Origin: Clostridiales bacterium UBA4080
Lineage (GTDB): Bacteria > Bacillota > Clostridia > Lachnospirales > Vallitaleaceae
DNA: 8,854 nt
Assembly: GCA_002381865.1 (NCBI GenBank)
Contig: DFYO01000030.1
Location: 1 to 8,854 of the forward strand
Direction: 5' to 3'
Positions 1 to 5,683 of this stretch are shown here, one piece after another; the first letter of the stretch is position 1; every line of letters starts with the position of its first letter. The notes below the pieces were generated by a model that worked only from the letters and a program-made list of their open reading frames with translations, made no database searches and was not told the origin of the DNA. A program made the position numbers and the translations under genes.

Positions 1-58
1 TTTTGTAAAGTGTCAAAGATGGGATAATATATTATAAATTATGTCAAATTCCGTATTG
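1..58 (-). other. Spacer downstream of the response regulator
   Basis: AT-rich spacer with two TTTGACA boxes on the minus strand (11-17 and 42-48), 31 bp apart, and a perfect 12-bp AT palindrome ATAATATATTAT. The box at 11-16 could be the -35 of the next gene, whose -10 would be outside the window. A CTTTACA motif like that of the 2616-2656 repeats is also present (4-10). No hairpin terminator with a T-run is visible. Confidence 0.3.
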
Positions 59-700
59 CTATACTATATCATTTCGTATAGCAAATACTGCAAGCTGTGT
101 CCTATCCTTGAGATTTAATTTATTAAGTATTAAAGAAATCGTGTTTCTTACTGTTCCTTCTGCAATATGAATTGTTGCAGCGATACTTTTATTATCATAA
201 CCATCTACAATAAGCTTAATAATTTCCAGCTCTCTCTTTGTAATACCTTCTACCTGTTCTTTATTTGCAAGGGAAATCTCAGTTTTTTTATAGTCTTCCT
301 TGATACTATTATATACACTTCTTTGAATAATGTTAAAGCCATTAACAGAGCCTTTTATGGTTCTTATAAGGTCTTCATCTTTAATATCCTTAAGCACATA
401 GGCATCTGCTCCATTTTCGATTGCTTTGCTTATGGTCCCCTTATCATCAAAGGTAGTAAGGATAATAATCTTGATATTTTCATCCATTTCTTTAATTAGA
501 GCTGTTCCCTCAACTCCATTGCATTCTGGCATTCTAATATCCATAAGCACCACATCAGGATGAAGCTCCTTGCATTTTTCATAAGCCTCTCTTCCATTTT
601 CAGCAATACCCACAACCTCAATTCCTGTATCCTGTTCTAAAATAGTTTTCAATCCATTTCTTAATATCATGCTGTCATCAGCAATTAATACTCTAATCAT
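59..700 (-). CDS. NarL/LuxR-family two-component response regulator
   Basis: This is a DNA-binding response regulator of 213 residues, the usual length for the NarL/FixJ group. The N-terminal receiver domain (about 1-120) has the acidic pair D8/D9, phospho-acceptor D54 in the VLMDIRMP motif, T82 in LTTFDD and K104 in YVLKD. The C-terminal LuxR-type helix-turn-helix (about 152-210) starts at ITKRELEII, carries the recognition helix around EGTVRNTI, and ends in KLNLKDRTQLAVFA. It starts directly after the sensor kinase stop codon with no intervening base. Its ribosome binding site GGAGG lies 5 bases before the ATG, inside the kinase's last codons, so the two genes are surely cotranscribed and probably translationally coupled. 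The kinase should phosphorylate D54 and so promote dimerisation and DNA binding. Target genes cannot be read from the sequence; the family resembles DesR/YvfU-like regulators of Firmicutes. The stop is TAG, and no clear terminator follows in the remaining 58 bases. Confidence 0.95.
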   Translation of the reverse strand: MIRVLIADDSMILRNGLKTILEQDTGIEVVGIAENGREAYEKCKELHPDVVLMDIRMPECNGVEGTALIKEMDENIKIIILTTFDDKGTISKAIENGADAYVLKDIKDEDLIRTIKGSVNGFNIIQRSVYNSIKEDYKKTEISLANKEQVEGITKRELEIIKLIVDGYDNKSIAATIHIAEGTVRNTISLILNKLNLKDRTQLAVFAIRNDIV

Positions 701-2446
701 TTATACCTCCAAACACGGAAATTCCACATGAATATTGAATCCTTTTCCTCCACTAGAGCCATAGGAAATAGTACCGTTCATTTTCCTAACTCGCTCCTCC
801 ATACCTCTAAGTCCAAAGCCTTTAATAAGACCTTTGCATCCAATTCCATTGTCAATAATATATACCTTAGTCTTGTCCTCTGTAAACTTCAGCATAATAT
901 CAATCTGGTCTGCATTGCCATGTTTTATGGAATTTGTAGTTGCCTCCTGGCAAATTCTGTAAATAACATCCATATATGCTTTATCCGAATTTTTTTCATA
1001 TCCAAACACTGATAGCTCTATATTTCTTCCTGTTCCTTTAAAGTTTTCAATAATCTCCTTTACCGAATCAGTAATACTCATATTGTCCTGTTTTCTTATG
1101 GAAATTCCATAAATAGAATTTCTTACCTCATTTAATCCCTCTGTTGCAAGCTCAATTCCCTGCTCTAGCTTTGTTTCTGCCTGCTCTGGATTCGAAGCAA
1201 ACTCAATTTTAGCAACCTTCATTAGTGTTATCAGCATTGTCATTGTATGTCCGATTGTATCATGTATTTCATGGGCAACTCGGTTTCGTTCTTTTGTAAT
1301 TGCAAGCTCTTTAGAGGTTTCTGCATATTCACTTATCTGCTTGTTTGCCTGACTCAATTCGTTATTAAGCTCTTCTAATTCAATATTCTTTTCAGAAATA
1401 GTGTTAATCCTATTTTTATATTCGGTAATATCATTAAAGCAAAGAATCTTTCCTATTATCCTATTTCTAATGCTATAAATCGGTCGAATTTTCATTTCAT
1501 AATATCGCTCTCTTTTTGAACCTATATAAAACTCTGCCGAAAGCTCATATACCGAATTATCGTAGATACTTTCAATTATCTTATTATTTTCCTCTGTCTT
1601 GTCCATATAAAATGCAAGCATTTCCGTGAGCTCTTTCAGGCTTGCAATACAAAGCTTCTCTGGAATCCATGTGCCAATTATATCTGTATAATATTTATTT
1701 CGTTCTACAATATTTCCTTTATTATCTGCTACCAATACAGCCTCATGCATGCTATTAAACATATCATTTAATACCGTAGGCATAATATTAATAAACTTAT
1801 ATTTAATAACCAGAAGTGCACTTACCGACATAGTTACTGCAAAGGTACTTGGCGTATAATCCATTTTAACACCAAACAAGCTAAAGGTATAAATAACATT
1901 TGTAATAACAGGTAGCATAATGGTAGCTGTAATAATTCCGCAAAGCTTTTTATTATTCTTAATTTCCTGCTTATATTTATTATAAAGCATAAAACCAGTT
2001 GGAAAAAAGCATAAATAAGTATAGTAGCTTTGTATCCAAAAGCCAATTCCCGTTTTTCTTGCCGTATATGTAAAGCTCTCAAAAAAAAGATAATGGCTTT
2101 CATTTGTTATTACCATAATGGCTGTAATAACCGGAACGATTAATATTCCAATCATAAAGAGTTTATTTTTATAAGGCTTATATCCCACAATAATCAGGCA
2201 TAAAATCAGCCAGCTAACTCCAATAAAAGCAAATGCAATATATTGAATCTGAACGGTAAGCCACCTAATCTCGTAATTTGCTGCCATAATTTCACATATC
2301 TGTCCTGCAGTCCATACAAACATAAGCATCTGGCAAACTACATAACCATAAAACAATGAATTTCTTCTGCCCTTTGCAGCAAAAAATCCAATTAAAAATA
2401 TACAAAACATCGCGGTTAAAATTTGGATAAACACCTGAAAATACAT
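701..2446 (-). CDS. Membrane sensor histidine kinase (7TM - PAS - HisKA_3 - HATPase)
   Basis: This 581-residue sensor kinase is the partner of the regulator that follows it. Residues about 1-216 form roughly seven hydrophobic segments (near 5-24, 32-52, 66-88, 96-114, 135-153, 168-192, 199-216), like the 7TM sensor region of many Firmicute kinases. A PAS-like domain follows (about 228-345, with the typical NKGNIVERN start and a RPIY...FNDITEYK end), then a charged coiled-coil linker (about 345-385). The HisKA_3 dimerisation motif is ERNRVAHEIHD, with H395 the likely phosphorylated histidine. The ATPase domain shows an N box (E501-ATTN505-SIKHG), an IIDNGIGC G1 box (D532) and a GFGLRGMEERV G2 box (543-553). 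All catalytic motifs are intact, so it should be active. The start ATG has only modest Shine-Dalgarno signals: GGGAG about 12 bases upstream and a weak GAG closer in. No other in-frame start lies upstream. The ligand is unknown; a membrane or small-molecule signal sensed by the 7TM or PAS domain is inferred. Confidence 0.95.
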   Translation of the reverse strand: MYFQVFIQILTAMFCIFLIGFFAAKGRRNSLFYGYVVCQMLMFVWTAGQICEIMAANYEIRWLTVQIQYIAFAFIGVSWLILCLIIVGYKPYKNKLFMIGILIVPVITAIMVITNESHYLFFESFTYTARKTGIGFWIQSYYTYLCFFPTGFMLYNKYKQEIKNNKKLCGIITATIMLPVITNVIYTFSLFGVKMDYTPSTFAVTMSVSALLVIKYKFINIMPTVLNDMFNSMHEAVLVADNKGNIVERNKYYTDIIGTWIPEKLCIASLKELTEMLAFYMDKTEENNKIIESIYDNSVYELSAEFYIGSKRERYYEMKIRPIYSIRNRIIGKILCFNDITEYKNRINTISEKNIELEELNNELSQANKQISEYAETSKELAITKERNRVAHEIHDTIGHTMTMLITLMKVAKIEFASNPEQAETKLEQGIELATEGLNEVRNSIYGISIRKQDNMSITDSVKEIIENFKGTGRNIELSVFGYEKNSDKAYMDVIYRICQEATTNSIKHGNADQIDIMLKFTEDKTKVYIIDNGIGCKGLIKGFGLRGMEERVRKMNGTISYGSSGGKGFNIHVEFPCLEV

Positions 2447-2467
2447 ATTCTCACAATACTCCCTTAA

Positions 2468-2554
2468 TTAAAACAAATAATTCTCATTACTCAAAAGCTC
2501 TTCCGCTATACCTTCTATTTCACAAATACTTTTTCGCGTTATTGCGACAATGTA
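2468..2554 (-). pseudogene. Short protein-like open stretch without a start codon, possible gene remnant
   Basis: The spacer upstream of the kinase contains a 28-codon open stretch that reads like ordinary protein: it includes ITRKSICEIEGIAEELLSNE and then NYLF and a TAA stop. It has no ATG, GTG or TTG start in frame, and an in-frame TAA lies immediately upstream. It has no ribosome binding site. The amphipathic, Glu-rich composition is more protein-like than expected for AT-rich spacer DNA, so it could be the decayed 3' end of a lost gene. It could equally be chance within the kinase's leader. I recognise no family. Confidence 0.2.
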
Positions 2555-2563
2555 TTAAGCATC

Positions 2564-2595
2564 AAAAAAGCTTGAGTAAAGATTTACTCAAGCTT
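2564..2595 (-). terminator. Intrinsic terminator of proS
   Basis: Perfect 13-bp inverted repeat AAGCTTGAGTAAA (2568-2580) / TTTACTCAAGCTT (2583-2595) with a 2-base centre, so the effective loop will be larger. Read on the minus strand it is followed by a T-run (TTTTTT, part of it inside the stem), the classic layout of a rho-independent terminator. It lies about 140 bases beyond the proS stop codon and separates proS from the kinase operon. Confidence 0.8.
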
Positions 2596-2596
2596 A

Positions 2597-2625
2597 AGAA
2601 TAACATCGTCAAAACCCTATGTAAA
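2597..2625 (-). promoter_or_regulatory. Candidate sigma-A-type promoter for the kinase-regulator operon
   Basis: On the minus strand a TTTACA -35-like box (2620-2625) and a TATTCT -10-like box (2597-2602) are separated by exactly 17 bases. Matches to consensus are 5/6 and 4/6. Transcription would start near 2590, inside the proS terminator hairpin, giving a leader of about 140 bases before the kinase ATG. The fit is moderate in a very AT-rich region, so a chance match is possible. Confidence 0.4.
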
Positions 2626-2656
2626 GAGTTTTGTTTCCTTTGTAAAGTTTTTTGTC
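2616..2656. repeat. Imperfect tandem direct repeat, 21-bp period
   Basis: Two 20-base copies beginning CCTATGTAAAG (2616) and CCTTTGTAAAG (2637) match at 16 of 20 positions and are offset by 21 bp, about two helical turns. They sit just upstream of, and partly overlap, the candidate promoter of the kinase-regulator operon. Regulator binding sites are a natural reading, though NarL-type regulators more often use inverted sites. Confidence 0.35.
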
Positions 2657-2734
2657 ATAATAGACAATAATATACCCTTTTAATAGCCCTGTTAATATGT
2701 CATTTGTCATATTTTTGCATTACATATATAATTT

Positions 2735-4171
2735 TTAATAAGCCCTCCCCCAGTATACTAAAGTATCTGCTGGCTTTCCACAACAAACACATTTATCTGA
2801 AACCTTTTCCTGTTCAAAAGGCATACATCTTGCAGTTGCACCTGTTTGCTCTTTTATTGAAAGCTCACACGCTTCGTCCTTACACCACATAGCTTTAACA
2901 AATCCTGGTGTATTATCTACAATTTCTGTAAATTCCTCCATATTCTGAGCTGTATATGTATGACTATTTCTGTGACCCAGTGCCTTTTCAAAAAGCTCCT
3001 TTTGCATAATATCAAGCAGTTCTTTTACCTCTGCTTCTAAATTATCAAGGCTGATAATCTTCTTATCTCTATTATCTCTTCTTACTAAAACAGCTTGATT
3101 ATTCTCAATATCCTTTGGTCCTATTTCAAGTCTTACTGGAACACCCTTCATTTCATATTCAGCAAACTTCCAGCCTGGACTTTTGTCTGTTGAATCCACC
3201 TTTACTCTTGCAAATTTTTGAAGGTTTTGTCTTAATTCCTCTGCTTTTTCAAGCACTCCCTCTTTCTTTTGCATAATAGGTACTATTATTACCTCAACTG
3301 GCGCAATTGCAGGTGGAAGCACAAGTCCTGAATCATCACCATGAACCATAATAACTGCCCCAATCAATCTGGTAGTCATACCCCATGAGGTCTGGTGCAC
3401 ATACTGAAGCTTATTTTCCTTGTCCGTATATTGTATTCCAAATGCTTTTGCAAAACCATCTCCAAAGTTATGGGAGGTTCCTGATTGAAGTGCCTTTCCA
3501 TCGTGCATCAAGCTTTCAATTGTATAGGTAGCTTTTGCTCCAGCGAATTTTTCCTTTTCAGTTTTTTGTCCTTTAACCATTGGAATTGCTAAAATATTTT
3601 CACAAAACTCTGAATAAACATTGAGCATTTTAATTGTTTCTTCTTCAGCCTCTTCAGCTGTAGCATGTGCTGTATGTCCCTCCTGCCATAAAAATTCCAA
3701 GGAACGCAAGAATGGACGGGTAGTTTTTTCCCATCTTACAACTGAACACCACTGGTTGTAAAGCTTTGGCAAATCTCTATAGGACTGAATAATATTTGCA
3801 TAGTGGTCACAAAACAATGTTTCTGAGGTAGGTCTTACACACAGCTTTTCTGTCAACTTATCCTCTCCGCCATGCGTTACCCATGCAACCTCAGGTGCAA
3901 AGCCTTCAACATGGTCCTTTTCCTTTTGTAATAAGCTCTCTGGAATAAACATAGGCATATAAACATTTTCATGTCCCGTATCCTTAAATCTCTGGTCAAG
4001 CTGCTTTTGAATAAGCTCCCAAATTGCATATCCATAAGGCTTAATAATCATACAGCCCCTGACACTTGAGTAATCAATAAGCTCTGCTTTTTTAACTACA
4101 TCCGTATACCATTGTGCAAAATCTGTATCCATCGAAGTAATTGCTTCTACTAATTTTTTTTCTTTAGCCAT
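2735..4171 (-). CDS. proS: Prolyl-tRNA synthetase, type without editing insertion
   Basis: Class II aminoacyl-tRNA synthetase that charges tRNA-Pro with proline in the cytoplasm, using ATP. With the start chosen here it has 478 residues, typical of the short archaeal/eukaryote-like ProRS found in many Clostridia; there is no editing domain between motifs 2 and 3. Visible motifs are the proline-site stretch CVRPTSETLF (111-120), class II motif 2 (RWEKTTRPFLRSLEFLWQEG, 146-165), and motif 3 near GMTTRLIGAVIMVHGDDSG (264-282). An anticodon-binding domain follows (about 290-400). The C-terminal domain has four cysteines suited to zinc (C430, C435, then two from C461/C463/C464) and ends in WGRAY, the usual terminal Tyr. 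The ATG at 4169-4171 has AGGAG 8 bases upstream. The longer frame begins at a TTG (4187-4189) that lies before this ribosome binding site and was rejected. The gene is single, with its own promoter, T-box leader and terminator. Confidence 0.97.
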   Translation of the reverse strand: MAKEKKLVEAITSMDTDFAQWYTDVVKKAELIDYSSVRGCMIIKPYGYAIWELIQKQLDQRFKDTGHENVYMPMFIPESLLQKEKDHVEGFAPEVAWVTHGGEDKLTEKLCVRPTSETLFCDHYANIIQSYRDLPKLYNQWCSVVRWEKTTRPFLRSLEFLWQEGHTAHATAEEAEEETIKMLNVYSEFCENILAIPMVKGQKTEKEKFAGAKATYTIESLMHDGKALQSGTSHNFGDGFAKAFGIQYTDKENKLQYVHQTSWGMTTRLIGAVIMVHGDDSGLVLPPAIAPVEVIIVPIMQKKEGVLEKAEELRQNLQKFARVKVDSTDKSPGWKFAEYEMKGVPVRLEIGPKDIENNQAVLVRRDNRDKKIISLDNLEAEVKELLDIMQKELFEKALGHRNSHTYTAQNMEEFTEIVDNTPGFVKAMWCKDEACELSIKEQTGATARCMPFEQEKVSDKCVCCGKPADTLVYWGRAY

Positions 4172-4211
4172 TTTATCTGCTCCTATCAATCATTAATTTA
4201 TTTTTTAAAGC

Positions 4212-4439
4212 ACAAAAAAATACCTCACCCAAAGGGGCGAAGTATTCGCGGTACCACCCTAATTAACCATTTCAGTTATCTTTAGCCCTCGTAACGCAAG
4301 GGATACGTTATATTTTCATATAAAGCTCAAAGACAGGTTCAAATAGTTTTCATAGAAGCCTTACAGCCAAGGGCTTCCTCTCTAAAATGAAATGTTCTAT
4401 TTTACTAGCTCTTATCACCGCTTAATTCTTTATTCAGCT
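4212..4439 (-). promoter_or_regulatory. T-box riboswitch leader of proS (tRNA-Pro sensing)
   Basis: The leader RNA binds tRNA-Pro and allows proS transcription when the tRNA is uncharged. The diagnostic T-box AGGGTGGTACCGCG is at 4247-4260 (minus strand). Stem I includes the GAAGCC/GGCTTC distal hairpin (4355-4377) and closing strands ATAAAG/CTTTAT. The specifier reads GAA-CCT-G, so CCU, a proline codon, lies at 4335-4337. A stem III hairpin (CCCTTG ... CGAGGG) is at 4286-4302. In the antiterminator, AGGG (4257-4260) pairs with CCCT (4233-4236), and GCGAA pairs with UUCGC. The bulge UGGU would pair with tRNA 3' end ACCA, consistent with the A73 discriminator of bacterial tRNA-Pro. The competing terminator uses the same UUCGCCC strand. 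Confidence 0.95.
4214..4246 (-). terminator. T-box regulated terminator hairpin
   Basis: On the minus strand AATAC-TTCGCCC pairs with GGGTGAG-GTATT (12 bp, two wobbles, 4-base loop) and is followed by seven T residues. Its 5' arm overlaps the antiterminator 3' arm, so the two folds exclude each other: charged tRNA leaves this hairpin to form and stops transcription before proS. Confidence 0.9.
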
Positions 4440-4445
4440 AACTGT

Positions 4446-4474
4446 AGTTTAATACAATAGCAAATTTTTGTCAA
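4446..4474 (-). promoter_or_regulatory. proS promoter
   Basis: A perfect TTGACA -35 box (4469-4474) is followed after 17 bases by TAAACT (4446-4451, 4/6 match to TATAAT) on the minus strand. The predicted start near 4439 coincides with the beginning of the T-box stem I region, as expected. Confidence 0.75.
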
Positions 4475-4490
4475 TATACTTAGCTTTCTG

Positions 4491-4544
4491 ATACTATATG
4501 GCTATCTATTTTTTCCTTATGCAAATTCTAAAAAGCCATAGTAT
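4491..4544. repeat. Inverted repeat in the chemoreceptor-proS spacer
   Basis: ATACTATATGGCT (4491-4503) is complementary to AGCCATAGTAT (4534-4544) apart from a 2-base bulge, with about 30 bases between. It lies just after the chemoreceptor stop and just before the proS promoter. It lacks a following T-run on the minus strand, so a simple intrinsic terminator is not obvious. It may stabilise the chemoreceptor mRNA 3' end or be a weak terminator. Confidence 0.4.
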
Positions 4545-4571
4545 AACAGCAGCTCAATTCCCGTAATAAAA

Positions 4572-5570
4572 TTATTTTGCATTAGAAAGCTCTACTGATT
4601 TTTCATTCATTTGCATAATTCTGTCTGTAACATCTTCAATTGCCCTTGACTGCTCTGCTATTGATTGAAGGGATTCATTTGCCTTAACTACGGTAGCGTT
4701 TACATTGTGGTCAATGTTTTGGATGGATTTTTTAATCTCCTCTGCATTGAATTTTGTAGTAAGAGAAAGCTTCCTAATCTCTTCAGCAACTACACTAAAG
4801 CCTCTTCCATGCTCGCCTGATCTTGCTGCTTCTATAGCTGCGTTTAAGCCTAAAAGATTTGTCTGCGAAGAAATATTATCAATAATACTAATTATTTTAC
4901 GTATTTCCTTGCTCTCATCTTCGATTTTACTGATTGATTCGCTAAGCTCAGTTTGATTATTATTAATCGTAGCTGAGGTTGCTGTCAGCTCCTCCATGGT
5001 AGCAGAAATCTGGTGAATACCATCGCTTACCTCTTTAACAATACTATCAATCATCATTTTTTGGTGCGCCATAGCAGAAATTTTTTCAGCAACAACATAG
5101 AGTAGATTAGCTGCCGCATTAACTCTGTCCATAGGAATTACATAAGCTTTTTTAACTGCTGCAATATATTTTTCTGGGTCAATTCCATACTCAATTGCTT
5201 TTTTTCTGTAAAATTCAATATCCGGCTCTTCTGTCAAAATCTGACCGCCTAATATAGAGCCTATCTGCTCCCCATCAAATATAATCGGCGCTGCAAAATC
5301 CACAAGATTTGCATGGCATTTGTAAATTGCAGGAGCCTTTGTATCATTAGCCTGCTGGCCTCCCCTTTTATCACATTCCATACAGTTCTTTAATCCTAAT
5401 TCTGATTTTCTTGTATAATCAAAGCAAAATTCCGAGAAATCACTTGGCTTTGTAACAGGAGTCCCATCAGCATCTACCGAAATGCTCGAAATTCCAACCG
5501 CTTTTGAAAAGCTATCTTGAAATTCTTGTAAAAAGTCGAGATCGAATACCTCTTCCATTCTATACTTCAT
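4572..5570 (-). CDS. Soluble PocR-domain methyl-accepting chemotaxis-like protein
   Basis: This 332-residue receptor-like protein has two parts. Residues about 8-165 match the PocR sensory domain: start EEVFDLDFLQEFQDSFSKAVG, cysteines C49, C63, C66 (NCMEC) and C85 (KCH), and the conserved core AAPIIFDGEQIGSILGGQ. PocR domains are proposed to bind small organic ligands such as diols; the cysteines could bind metal or respond to redox. Residues about 168-332 form a methyl-accepting signalling coiled coil with the tip ISSQTNLLGLNAAIEAARSG and GRGFSVVAEEIRKLS, which contacts CheA/CheW. There is no signal peptide or membrane segment, so it is cytoplasmic. The two helices on either side of the tip are short, about 12 heptads each, suggesting the 24H-like class; that assignment is my count. 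No CheR-docking pentapeptide is seen at the C terminus. AGGAGG lies 7 bases before the ATG. It appears to be monocistronic. The ligand and output are unknown. Confidence 0.92.
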   Translation of the reverse strand: MKYRMEEVFDLDFLQEFQDSFSKAVGISSISVDADGTPVTKPSDFSEFCFDYTRKSELGLKNCMECDKRGGQQANDTKAPAIYKCHANLVDFAAPIIFDGEQIGSILGGQILTEEPDIEFYRKKAIEYGIDPEKYIAAVKKAYVIPMDRVNAAANLLYVVAEKISAMAHQKMMIDSIVKEVSDGIHQISATMEELTATSATINNNQTELSESISKIEDESKEIRKIISIIDNISSQTNLLGLNAAIEAARSGEHGRGFSVVAEEIRKLSLTTKFNAEEIKKSIQNIDHNVNATVVKANESLQSIAEQSRAIEDVTDRIMQMNEKSVELSNAK

Positions 5571-5592
5571 ATAATGTCCTCCTAATAATTAT

Positions 5593-5606
5593 CGAATTAT
5601 AATTCG
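5593..5606. promoter_or_regulatory. Perfect 14-bp palindrome in the chemoreceptor leader
   Basis: CGAATTATAATTCG is a perfect palindrome lying between the candidate -10 box and the ribosome binding site of the chemoreceptor gene, at about +7 to +20 of the predicted transcript. Its position suits a repressor operator. It loosely resembles AT-rich Fur/PerR-type dyads but does not match a 7-1-7 consensus, and AT-rich palindromes arise readily by chance here. Confidence 0.35.
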
Positions 5607-5618
5607 CCTAACAATTTT

Positions 5619-5624
5619 ATTATA
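5619..5624 (-). promoter_or_regulatory. -10 box of the chemoreceptor gene promoter
   Basis: A perfect TATAAT on the minus strand, about 49 bases before the chemoreceptor ATG. No good -35 box is present at 16-18 bases (best is TTTAAG-like), so the promoter may need an activator. Its upstream part overlaps the terminator of the protease/Lgt-like operon. Confidence 0.45.
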
Positions 5625-5643
5625 CTCTATTAAACAATAACTT

Positions 5644-5673
5644 AAAAGCTTAATTAAATTTTTAACTAAGCTT
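5644..5673 (-). terminator. Terminator of the protease / Lgt-like operon
   Basis: On the minus strand AAGCTTAGTTAAA (5661-5673) pairs with TTTAATTAAGCTT (5646-5658) with one G-T wobble and a 2-base centre, then a short T stretch (TTTT, partly in the stem). It lies 10 bases after the Lgt-like stop codon. The T-run is short, so it may be leaky. Its AAGCTT base is like that of the proS terminator. Confidence 0.6.
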
Positions 5674-5683
5674 TATATATTCT

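Noticed and set aside
167..499. Plus-strand open frame of 110 codons
   Set aside because: It lies antisense to the well-supported response regulator, has no recognisable motif, and its Phe/Ile/Asn-rich translation is typical of a shadow frame.
728..1012. Plus-strand open frame of 94 codons
   Set aside because: Antisense to the kinase ATPase domain, with no family features; a shadow frame.
1834..2103. Minus-strand open frame of 89 codons within the kinase
   Set aside because: A different frame of the 7TM-coding region; its hydrophobic look comes from the T-rich codons of the real gene.
2704..2892. Plus-strand open frame of 62 codons overlapping the proS 3' end
   Set aside because: Antisense to the zinc-binding C terminus of proS, with no ribosome binding site or motif.
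4172..4189. Upstream TTG start extending proS by six residues
   Set aside because: The extension encodes the proS ribosome binding site itself, and the ATG at 4171 is ideally spaced from it and gives the normal family length.
4705..4956. Plus-strand open frame of 83 codons
   Set aside because: Antisense to the conserved chemoreceptor signalling tip; it is open because of the codon composition of that segment.
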